Of a stretch of 6,339 nt of DNA, positions 1 through 5,541 are shown one piece after another. A program made the position numbers and the translations under genes. Positions within the stretch are counted from its first letter, which is position 1, and the number at the start of each line of letters is the position of its first letter. The notes under the pieces were generated by a model. The model had not been told where the DNA came from. It saw only the letters and a program-made list of their open reading frames with translations, and did no database searches. This DNA comes from Spirochaetaceae bacterium (GTDB lineage Bacteria > Spirochaetota > Spirochaetia > B11-G9), in NCBI GenBank assembly GCA_030633365.1, contig DAOVSY010000173.1, positions 1 to 6,339 of the forward strand. The letters are read 5' to 3'.

Positions 1-488
1 CATTCACCTTTCATATAGTCTCTATATTCTCTATAGCAGGTATTGATAGATCAGATGCAGTGGCAATTTTTATTCCAATATCTGTTATTGCTGTTGCAGT
101 GAGGTTTACAGGAAGTACCTTCATTAACTATGTAAATCTAAAAATTATTTTAATTCTTGAAATACTTGGAATGATAATTGCTTCATTGGCAATTTTCAAT
201 TTATCTCCTGGTATTTCTGTAACTATGCTAATACTTGGCATGGGTGTTGCAAACGGTACTTTTGGTATATTAATTAGTATTACATGGATAACCATTTTTG
301 GAAAAAAACATTTAGGTGCAATTTCAGGCGCAGCCATGGGATGGACTGTGGCAGGCTCAGCTGTGGGGCCATTTCTTTTTTCAATTCTAAAAGATTATTT
401 TGGAGACTATACCCCTGCACTACTTGTATCCATTGCTATAGGTATAACAATATTAATTTTCTCATTATTTCCCCGGAGAACAAAATAA
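1..488 (+). CDS. MFS transporter, C-terminal part (5' end outside window)
   Basis: The reading frame is open from base 3 to a TAA at 486-488, giving 161 visible residues and no stop before the left edge, so the true start lies upstream. A GTG at 60 could be mistaken for a start, but coding clearly continues before it. The fragment is very hydrophobic, with about five membrane spans (roughly residues 18-36, 47-65, 71-97, 104-128 and 138-155) and a short basic tail, RRTK. The segment FGKKHLGAISGAAMG, followed by GSAVGPFLFSILKDYFGDYTPAL, matches the TM10-TM11 region of major facilitator superfamily permeases of the monocarboxylate/oxalate-formate-like type (family knowledge). It should be a 12-span inner-membrane secondary transporter of which about the last five spans are seen. 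The substrate cannot be told. The stop is one base before the downstream HAD phosphatase gene, implying an operon and coupled translation. Confidence 0.85.
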   Translation, partial: FTFHIVSIFSIAGIDRSDAVAIFIPISVIAVAVRFTGSTFINYVNLKIILILEILGMIIASLAIFNLSPGISVTMLILGMGVANGTFGILISITWITIFGKKHLGAISGAAMGWTVAGSAVGPFLFSILKDYFGDYTPALLVSIAIGITILIFSLFPRRTK

Positions 489-489
489 A

Positions 490-1317
490 ATGGAACTAAA
501 AAATATAACTAAACCCAAACTTATTGTACTTGACCTGGATGGAACAGCTTTAAACAGTTCTAACTTACTTCCAGAAAATTTAAAAGAAATGCTTATGGAT
601 CTTGAAAAAGAAGGAACAAGTAGAGTTACACTTGCTTCTGGAAGGTCTATCTCATCTATGAAATTACTGGCTCATGATCTGGGTATTACTGCACCTTTAG
701 TAACTTTAAATGGGGGTGTAATTATAGATCCTGAAACTAAAAAGATTTATAATGAGAAAAATCTTCAAATAGATACATATATGGAAAGTCTTCATATTCT
801 AAAAATGTTAAAAATTGAGTTTGTAGTATTTACCTCATTTGGAGTATATGCAGACAAACCTTCTGAAATAACAGATATTTTGATTAAATATACTGAAAAT
901 GAAATTAAGTGGATAGGAGATTTTGCTTCCATAAAAAACCCGGTTAAAATTCTATTTATTCCAAAATCAAAAGAATCCAACAGTGAAATTAAGAAACAAA
1001 CCTCTTTCCTTGATATTGATATTATAGAATCGGGTTTCAGCTTTACTGAAATTGTACCCAAAAGTGTAAATAAGGGTTCTGCATTAAAAATTGTGGCAGA
1101 TATGCTCGAAATTGATGCAGAAGATATTATTGCTTTTGGTGACAATGAAAACGACATCGAAATGCTACAATTTGCAGGAACAGGTGTAGCTATGGGGAAT
1201 GCTCCTGATCATGTGAAAGCCCATGCAGATATAGTAACTAATACAAATGATAATGACGGTGTTTATAATATACTGGAAAAGGTATTCGATCCTGTTAAGG
1301 AGAAAATCCTATTGTAA
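490..1317 (+). CDS. Cof-type HAD-IIB family phosphatase
   Basis: A complete 275-residue protein, the usual length for Cof-type (HAD subfamily IIB) hydrolases, which are cytoplasmic Mg-dependent phosphatases acting on sugar phosphates and similar metabolites. All four HAD motifs are visible. Motif I is LDLDGT with nucleophile D15 and acid/base D17. Motif II is the LASGRS segment around S50, where the family more often has TGR. Motif III is K195 in NKGSAL. Motif IV is GDNEND with D218, N221 and D222. Residues of about 80-185 form the C2-type cap, which sets substrate choice. The tail pattern VAMGNAPDHVKAHADIVT is typical of this family. The ATG at 490 is chosen because GGAGAA lies at 475-480, nine bases upstream, and because it follows the MFS stop by one base. 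The family is sure; the substrate is not predictable. Co-expression with a transporter suggests processing of an imported or derived phosphorylated metabolite, which is inference. Confidence 0.93.
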   Translation: MELKNITKPKLIVLDLDGTALNSSNLLPENLKEMLMDLEKEGTSRVTLASGRSISSMKLLAHDLGITAPLVTLNGGVIIDPETKKIYNEKNLQIDTYMESLHILKMLKIEFVVFTSFGVYADKPSEITDILIKYTENEIKWIGDFASIKNPVKILFIPKSKESNSEIKKQTSFLDIDIIESGFSFTEIVPKSVNKGSALKIVADMLEIDAEDIIAFGDNENDIEMLQFAGTGVAMGNAPDHVKAHADIVTNTNDNDGVYNILEKVFDPVKEKILL

Positions 1318-1470
1318 AGGACTTTGGATTAGTAAACATTTCATAAATAAACCTTCAAACCCAATTTTTCATTACACTCATCATACAAAACTTTCATGAT
1401 AAGCGGTTCCCATAGACATAGATCTGTTTTTGGCTATTTTGTACCAATTTTTATTATTTCTTTGAACTTA

Positions 1471-1487
1471 GAGTTGTTTTAAAACTC
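1471..1487. repeat. Imperfect inverted repeat GAGTT…AACTC, possible operator
   Basis: GAGTT at 1471-1475 is the reverse complement of AACTC at 1483-1487, with a 7-base T/A-rich spacer. It overlaps the -35 position of the upstream candidate promoter (1479-1507), where a repressor or activator might bind. Arms of 5 bp can arise by chance in AT-rich DNA, so the operator idea is speculative. Confidence 0.2.
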
Positions 1488-1507
1488 AAAATGTTAAACA
1501 GTATAAA
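1479..1507 (+). promoter_or_regulatory. Candidate sigma-70-type promoter, upstream (TATAAA -10)
   Basis: TATAAA at 1502-1507 matches the -10 consensus at 5 of 6 bases. TTAAAA at 1479-1484 matches the -35 consensus at 4 of 6, and the spacer is 17 bases. A transcript would begin near 1514 and carry a leader of about 65 nt before the binding-protein ATG. The run TTTTTATTATTT just upstream (1448-1459) could assist as an AT-rich UP-like element. Such matches are common in AT-rich DNA, so support is moderate to low. Confidence 0.35.
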
Positions 1508-1524
1508 AAGCTCATAAAAAATAC

Positions 1525-1554
1525 TTGACAAAAAGACTACATTACCCTCAGAAT
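1525..1554 (+). promoter_or_regulatory. Candidate sigma-70-type promoter, downstream (TTGACA -35)
   Basis: A perfect -35 hexamer, TTGACA, occurs at 1525-1530. An 18-base spacer leads to CAGAAT at 1549-1554, which matches the -10 consensus at 4 of 6 positions. Transcription would begin near 1561, only about 7 nt before the Shine-Dalgarno sequence, giving an unusually short leader. Either this site or the one at 1479-1507, or both, could drive the ABC operon. Confidence 0.35.
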
Positions 1555-1567
1555 TACATAGAAAAAC

Positions 1568-1573
1568 AGGAGG
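1568..1573 (+). promoter_or_regulatory. Strong ribosome binding site AGGAGG for the binding protein
   Basis: A consensus AGGAGG ends five bases before the ATG at 1579. This fixes the start at 1579 rather than at the in-frame TTG at 1525, and fits the typical signal peptide MKKFTLIMICLIVAVSLFATA that follows. It is the strongest ribosome binding site in the operon, as expected for a binding protein made in excess of its permease and ATPase. Confidence 0.85.
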
Positions 1574-1578
1574 ACGAT

Positions 1579-2610
1579 ATGAAAAAATTTACTCTCATTA
1601 TGATTTGCTTAATTGTTGCAGTTTCTTTATTTGCTACTGCAGAAAAAGAAGAACCAGCAAGTGGAGCACCCCAGGCAACTGATGTACTGGTTGTCTACTC
1701 ACCAAATAGTGACGGACTGCTTAATGCAACAATCCCTGCATTCGAAGCAAAGTATGGCGTAAAGGTCGAAGTTATCTCTGCCGGAACAGGAGAAGTTTTT
1801 AAGAGATTACAGGGAGAAAAGTACTCACCCTATGCAGATGTTGCATTCGGCGGTGCATACGCAACCTATATGATTAACGAAGAACTTTTTGAACCGTACA
1901 CATCAAAGAACAATGGTAGTGTTATTGATATTTATCAAAATACAACTGGATTTATTACGCCATATGTACTTGATGGAAGCCTTATACTTATAAATAAAAG
2001 CCTTATAGGCGATATCGAGATTAAAGGGTACAAAGATCTTTTAAATCCTGCATTAAAGGGAAAAATTGTGTCTGCAAACCCAACTGCTTCTTCAAGCGCT
2101 TATGCACACCTGACTAATATGCTTAATGCAATAGGTGGTGGGAATTATGAAGACGCTGGTGCATGGGATTTTGTAAAAGCACTGTTCTCCAATACTGTTG
2201 TTATTGGAAGTTCCAGTTCTGTATGGAAGGGTGTTAGAGATGGGGAATACACTATAGGTCTTTCCTATGAAGACCCAAGCGTTCAGCTTGTCAGAGATGG
2301 AGCAGATGTAAAAGTTGTTTACATGGAAGAAGGTGTTGTTTATCTTCCAGCAGGATCAGGTATTGTGAAGGGTGCAAAGAATTTAGTAAATGCACAGAGA
2401 TTTATTGACTTCATTACTTCTGCCGAAATCCAGAATGCTTACGGTACAACTATAACAAACAGACCTGTTATGGCAAATGTTGCTACACCTGATTACATGA
2501 CTAATATCAGTAACATCAACATCATTCCGGAAGACATGGAATATGTATACAAAAATAAACAAGCCCTTCAGGATAGATTCAAAGATATCTTTGTAGATAT
2601 TCAGGGTTAA
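1579..2610 (+). CDS. Periplasmic ABC substrate-binding protein, Fbp/AfuA-like family
   Basis: A 343-residue exported solute receptor. Residues 1-21 form a signal peptide: MKK, a hydrophobic core at 4-18, then A19-T20-A21 as a likely signal peptidase I site. The only early cysteine, C10, lies inside the hydrophobic core, so a lipoprotein is unlikely. The mature part begins with the two-lobe fold typical of extracellular solute-binding proteins: VLVVYSPNSDGLL (36-48), FEAKYGVKVEVISAGTGEVFKRL (55-77), then ADVAFGG (86-92). Further landmarks are NPTASSSAY (167-175), SSSSVWKGVRDGEYTIGLSYEDP (211-233) and LPAGSGIVKGAKN (256-268), all characteristic of the COG1840/AfuA-type ABC receptors (family knowledge). 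No adjacent Tyr-Tyr pair occurs anywhere, unlike classical ferric-ion binders; the matching place reads Y230-E231-D232-P233. Many Ser/Thr residues at helix starts would suit an anion such as phosphate. It heads the operon, with the ATPase gene 18 bases downstream. The family is secure; the ligand is open (sugar phosphate, other anion, or iron). Confidence 0.9.
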   Translation: MKKFTLIMICLIVAVSLFATAEKEEPASGAPQATDVLVVYSPNSDGLLNATIPAFEAKYGVKVEVISAGTGEVFKRLQGEKYSPYADVAFGGAYATYMINEELFEPYTSKNNGSVIDIYQNTTGFITPYVLDGSLILINKSLIGDIEIKGYKDLLNPALKGKIVSANPTASSSAYAHLTNMLNAIGGGNYEDAGAWDFVKALFSNTVVIGSSSSVWKGVRDGEYTIGLSYEDPSVQLVRDGADVKVVYMEEGVVYLPAGSGIVKGAKNLVNAQRFIDFITSAEIQNAYGTTITNRPVMANVATPDYMTNISNINIIPEDMEYVYKNKQALQDRFKDIFVDIQG

Positions 2611-2628
2611 ACAAGGTAGGTTCGGAAT

Positions 2629-3708
2629 ATGAGTGTAAACATCTCAATAAAAAATGCAGTCAAAAAGTACGGAGATAACACAATTATTCCGGATCTGTCC
2701 ATTGATATTCATGATAAGGAATTTTTCACCCTACTGGGACCATCCGGGTGCGGAAAAACAACCTTGTTGCGAATGATAGCAGGTTTCAATTCAATTGAAG
2801 GCGGTGATTTTTTTTTCAATGAAACACGCATCAATGAATTGGATGCCAGCAAGAGAAATATTGGCATGGTTTTTCAAAACTATGCCATATTTCCACATTA
2901 TACTGTAAGACAAAATGTTGAATTTGGCCTGAAAAATAGAAAATTCCCAAAAGAAAAAATCCAGAGTGAAGCAAGTGAGTTTCTGGATCTCATGCAGATA
3001 CTGGAGTTTGAAGATAGAATGCCTGAACTTTTATCAGGAGGACAACAGCAGCGTGTTGCCCTGGCAAGGGCACTGGTTATTAAACCGGATGTCCTATTAA
3101 TGGATGAACCCCTTTCAAACCTGGATGCAAAGCTGCGAATGGAGATGCGACAGGCTATCCGGGATCTTCAAAAGGAAGTCGGCATTACTACCATCTATGT
3201 AACACACGACCAGGAAGAAGCAATGGCTATCTCCGATCGAATTGCAGTTATGAAAGACGGTATCATTCAGCATGTAGGTACTCCCCAGGAAATCTATCAC
3301 AGACCTTCCAATATCTTTGTAGCTACTTTTATTGGACGTACAAATTTAATAGACGCTGAATTTAATTTCGACACAAAAATAGTACAAATGGATGGTTACA
3401 ATTTCAAAATGGATAATTTATCCTGTGAAACTAACAGCCCTGTTATACTTTCCATAAGGCCGGAAGACTTTCATATGTCCAAAAATCAATCAGATGGAAT
3501 TAAAAGCACAATTTCAGACAGTGTTTTTCTAGGCTTGAACACACACTTTTTTATCTCACTCCCAAACAAACAAACAATTGAGATTATTCATGAATCTGTA
3601 ATGGATAGCAGTTTTAGAAAAGGAGATACTATCTATCTAAACATTAAAACAGATAAGATCAATGTATTCTCTAAAGATGGAAATCGGAACTTAATCAGTG
3701 CAAACTAA
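2629..3708 (+). CDS. ABC importer ATPase (FbpC/PotA-like) with C-terminal TOBE-like domain
   Basis: A complete 359-residue nucleotide-binding subunit that hydrolyses ATP on the cytoplasmic face to power the permease encoded next to it. Visible motifs: Walker A GPSGCGKT (37-44), Q-loop Q83 in VFQNYAIFPH, ABC signature LSGGQ (135-139), Walker B VLLMDE (155-160), D-loop SNLDAK (163-168) and switch histidine H183 in VTHDQEEA. All catalytic residues are intact. Residues from about 240 to 359 form the TOBE-type regulatory/substrate-sensing extension (landmark SIRPEDFH at 275-282), as in FbpC, PotA and related importers. The ATG at 2629 is preceded by AAGG and TAGG at 2613-2620. The gene starts 18 bases after the binding-protein stop, and its 3' end overlaps the permease start by 11 bases. 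A run of nine T bases at 2808-2816 encodes the Phe61-63 stretch. The family call is very secure; the substrate follows the binding protein. Confidence 0.95.
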   Translation: MSVNISIKNAVKKYGDNTIIPDLSIDIHDKEFFTLLGPSGCGKTTLLRMIAGFNSIEGGDFFFNETRINELDASKRNIGMVFQNYAIFPHYTVRQNVEFGLKNRKFPKEKIQSEASEFLDLMQILEFEDRMPELLSGGQQQRVALARALVIKPDVLLMDEPLSNLDAKLRMEMRQAIRDLQKEVGITTIYVTHDQEEAMAISDRIAVMKDGIIQHVGTPQEIYHRPSNIFVATFIGRTNLIDAEFNFDTKIVQMDGYNFKMDNLSCETNSPVILSIRPEDFHMSKNQSDGIKSTISDSVFLGLNTHFFISLPNKQTIEIIHESVMDSSFRKGDTIYLNIKTDKINVFSKDGNRNLISAN

Positions 3709-5362
3709 ACTAATTTTCAATAGAAAATATGATGTATGGAGCTTCGTGACACTCCTTCTTTTGGGTTTATATGGACTCTTTCTCATATACCCACTATTTA
3801 ACTTGTTTGGACAATCTATAGTAGACAAATCGACTGGGGAATTTACTCTGGCTTACTTTCATAAATTCTTTAGCAAACCATACTACTTTAATACACTAAT
3901 TAATAGTTTTAAGGTAACAATTCTTGTCACTATATTAACTGTATTATTGGGGACACCTCTTGCATATTTTTTTACACGTTATAAAATTCGGGGAAAATCT
4001 TTTATAAGAATTCTTATAATTCTCTCTTCTATGTCAGCACCATTCATTGGTGCTTATTCATGGATTCTTCTTCTTGGAAGAAGCGGGGTAATTACAACTT
4101 TTTTTCATAACTTCCTGGGAATTCAAATTCCCAGTATCTACGGTTTTAATGGGATTCTAATTGTTCTGACAATGCAGCTTTATCCACTGATATTTCTGTA
4201 TTTTTCCCGAGCCTTGAAAAATGTTGACAATTCCCTGCTTGAAGCAAGTGAAAATTTGGGATGCTCCGGTACAAAAAGGTTTTTTGTTATCATTATTCCA
4301 CTAATAGTCCCTACACTAATGGCTGGTGGATTACTGATTTTTATGCGGTCCCTTGCTGATTTTGGAACACCAATGCTGATTGGTGAAGGTTTTAGAACAT
4401 TCCCGGTAACCATCTTCGAAGAGTTTATAAGTGAACTGGGCGGAGACGATGGATTTGCTGCTGCAATATCAATAATTGCAATTCTTATTACAACAGTTGT
4501 ATTCCTTATTCAACGGTATTTCTCAACCCGGAAACAATTTACCATGAACTCTATAAACAAAATACGACCAATTGAAGCTAAAGGATTTACAAAAATATTC
4601 ATTCACCTATATACCTATATACTTGTAGGTCTCTCCATTATGCCCCAGGTATATATCTTCTATACCTCTTTTAAGAAAGTGAATGGAACAGTCTTTGTAC
4701 CAGGATATTCATTTGATAGTTACACCAATGCTTTTAGTAAAGTAGGAAGGGCTATATCCAACACATTAATTATTCCAGGCTTATCTTTGATTGTAATTGT
4801 TTTTTTTGCAGCACTTATTGCCTATATAACAGTACGCAGGCGAAATATCTTTACAGGAATTGTAGACACCATATCAATGGTACCATACATTGTACCTGGT
4901 TCTGTAGTTGGTATAACACTGCTGATTGCTTTTAACAAACCACCAATTCTTTTAAGTGGAACTATGCTTATTATGATTATCGGACTGGTTCTCCGACGAC
5001 TGCCCTATACAATAAGATCAAGCGTTGCGATCCTTCAGCAGATTCCATACAACATAGAAGAAGCTGCTCTGGGACTTGGAAGTTCAAAGACAAAAACATT
5101 TTTTAAGATTACTATGCCTATGATGGCTGCTGGATTAATTTCCGGTGCTATCCTCAGCTGGGTTACTATGATCAGCGAATTATCAACCGCTATACTCCTG
5201 TATGTAGGACGAACCAAAACGCTGACTGTAGAGATCTATACACAGATTATTCGAGGAAACTATGGTATTGCTGCTGCTTTATCTACTATTCTTGCAGTTC
5301 TAACCATAATTTCACTGTTAATCTTTAATAAGGTATCCAAAGGTGATGATCTTAGTATGTAG
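3698..5362 (+). CDS. Fused two-domain ABC importer permease (FbpB/AfuB-like)
   Basis: A 554-residue inner-membrane protein made of two tandem BPD_transp_1 (MetI-like) domains, so one chain supplies both halves of the channel. Domain 1 spans about 65-275 and domain 2 about 350-545, each with about six hydrophobic segments. Each has an EAA loop that docks on the ATPase: E182-A183-S184 with G188 and P201 (EASENLG…IIIPL), and E455-A456-A457 with G461 and P474 (EEAALGLG…ITMP). ADFGTPMLIG (220-229) and SELSTAILLY (493-502) are family landmarks of FbpB-type permeases. A length near 550 suits a fused permease. The GTG at 3698 is the only near start: an in-frame TAA sits at 3692-3694, and GGAA at 3686-3689 is a plausible ribosome site. 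The start lies inside the ATPase gene, with an 11-base overlap, implying translational coupling. The gene order binding protein, ATPase, permease differs from the classical fbpABC order. Confidence 0.94.
   Translation: MQTKLIFNRKYDVWSFVTLLLLGLYGLFLIYPLFNLFGQSIVDKSTGEFTLAYFHKFFSKPYYFNTLINSFKVTILVTILTVLLGTPLAYFFTRYKIRGKSFIRILIILSSMSAPFIGAYSWILLLGRSGVITTFFHNFLGIQIPSIYGFNGILIVLTMQLYPLIFLYFSRALKNVDNSLLEASENLGCSGTKRFFVIIIPLIVPTLMAGGLLIFMRSLADFGTPMLIGEGFRTFPVTIFEEFISELGGDDGFAAAISIIAILITTVVFLIQRYFSTRKQFTMNSINKIRPIEAKGFTKIFIHLYTYILVGLSIMPQVYIFYTSFKKVNGTVFVPGYSFDSYTNAFSKVGRAISNTLIIPGLSLIVIVFFAALIAYITVRRRNIFTGIVDTISMVPYIVPGSVVGITLLIAFNKPPILLSGTMLIMIIGLVLRRLPYTIRSSVAILQQIPYNIEEAALGLGSSKTKTFFKITMPMMAAGLISGAILSWVTMISELSTAILLYVGRTKTLTVEIYTQIIRGNYGIAAALSTILAVLTIISLLIFNKVSKGDDLSM
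4115..4134. repeat. Perfect 9-bp inverted repeat inside the permease gene
   Basis: CTGGGAATT (4115-4123) and AATTCCCAG (4126-4134) are exact reverse complements separated by CA. The sequence encodes LGIQIPS (residues 140-146), in a hydrophilic/loop stretch between membrane segments of domain 1. It could form a hairpin in the mRNA or bind a dimeric protein, but coding constraint plus chance also explain it. Confidence 0.5.
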
Positions 5363-5385
5363 TTGTTTTAAGGCTTTATACACCA

Positions 5386-5405
5386 TATAGAAGCACTGTT
5401 CTATA
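5386..5405. other. AT-rich 7-bp hairpin downstream of permease
   Basis: TATAGAA (5386-5392) pairs perfectly with TTCTATA (5399-5405) around a six-base loop, starting 24 bases after the permease stop. It is followed by A residues, not T residues, on the plus strand, so it does not look like an intrinsic terminator. It may act as an mRNA 3'-end stabiliser or be chance. Confidence 0.35.
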
Positions 5406-5426
5406 AAAAAGTGATTTTACCTCATA

Positions 5427-5533
5427 TGGATTCAGGATCCAGAGGCAGTTCATGACCTAGGGTTCCATAGGCGAGCAGGTTCGGACGCATACCCGAGCAG
5501 CCAACTTGTTGGCAACCAGGGAAGCTTGCTTCC
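5427..5533. repeat. GC-rich block of tandem inverted repeats in convergent intergenic gap
   Basis: This non-coding block sits between the converging permease and ATPase genes, and ends 8 bases before the minus-strand stop codon. Bases 5441-5540 are 57% G+C by count; the preceding 100 bases are 33%. In order it holds TGGAT/ATCCA (5427-5431, 5437-5441), CCTA/TAGG (5456-5459, 5468-5471), GTTCGG/CCGAGC (5479-5484, 5493-5498, one G-U pair), the perfect GCCAAC-TT-GTTGGC (5500-5513) and the perfect GGAAGC-TT-GCTTCC (5520-5533). The heptamer CGAGCAG occurs twice (5472-5478 and 5494-5500). GCGAGC (5471-5476) could also pair with GCTTGC (5524-5529), enclosing two inner hairpins as a multibranch fold. 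Possible identities are a dispersed palindromic repeat (REP/MITE-like), a structured 3' RNA, or a bidirectional transcription end. No encoded protein is apparent. Confidence 0.6.
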
Positions 5534-5541
5534 GACCATCA

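Larger units (their letters stand above)
1318..1578. other. AT-rich intergenic region, 261 bases, upstream of ABC operon
   Basis: No convincing gene lies between the HAD stop and the binding-protein start. The right half is strongly AT-rich and holds two candidate promoters (described separately), an imperfect inverted repeat and the ribosome binding site. I see no GC-rich stem followed by a T run, so there is no classic intrinsic terminator for the MFS-HAD operon. The best candidates are a 5-bp stem ATCAT/ATGAT (1380-1384 and 1396-1400) and AGACA/TGTTT (1414-1418 and 1425-1429, with one G-U pair), both too weak to call. Read-through from the upstream operon is therefore possible. Confidence 0.6.

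Noticed and set aside
60..62. GTG at 60 as start of the MFS protein
   Set aside because: The same frame is open back to base 3 with plausible hydrophobic coding, and the visible part corresponds only to the C-terminal half of an MFS protein.
128..499. Short overlapping frames on both strands within the MFS gene
   Set aside because: They overlap a clear MFS coding frame, have no domain or ribosome site support, and read as out-of-frame shadows.
792..1157. 121-residue antisense frame over the HAD gene
   Set aside because: It is a mirror of a well-conserved HAD coding sequence with all catalytic motifs on the plus strand, and shows no features of its own.
1404..1414. GGTTCCCATAG near 1405 resembling GGTTCCATAG at 5461-5470
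   Set aside because: The likeness is about ten bases with a one-base gap and has no matching flanks, so it is probably chance rather than a second repeat copy.
1414..1431. Stem AGACA/TGTTT as intrinsic terminator of the MFS-HAD operon
   Set aside because: Five pairs, one of them G-U, are too weak, and the T run is interrupted by GG straight afterwards.
1525..1578. TTG at 1525 as start of the binding protein, adding 18 residues
   Set aside because: The added residues are polar and would place a non-signal stretch before a classic signal peptide. The ATG at 1579 has a consensus AGGAGG five bases upstream, and the TTG is better explained as part of a TTGACA -35 element.
3115..5217. Antisense frames within the ATPase and permease genes
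   Set aside because: They are short, lie opposite strongly conserved coding motifs, and lack recognisable domains.
5386..5410. AT-rich hairpin after the permease as a rho-independent terminator
   Set aside because: The stem has no GC-rich base and is followed by A bases on the plus strand; on the minus strand the T run comes before the stem, not after it.
5426..5455. Nine-codon frame beginning at ATG 5426
   Set aside because: It is too short, has no ribosome site, and overlaps the hairpin block.
5478..5500. tRNA T-arm-like sequence GGTTCGG…CCCG
   Set aside because: There is no acceptor stem, anticodon arm or CCA end in the surrounding sequence.
5500..5520. Integron attC-like or phage attachment site
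   Set aside because: The core GTTRRRY/RYYYAAC pattern is not satisfied, and no integrase or cassette structure is nearby.
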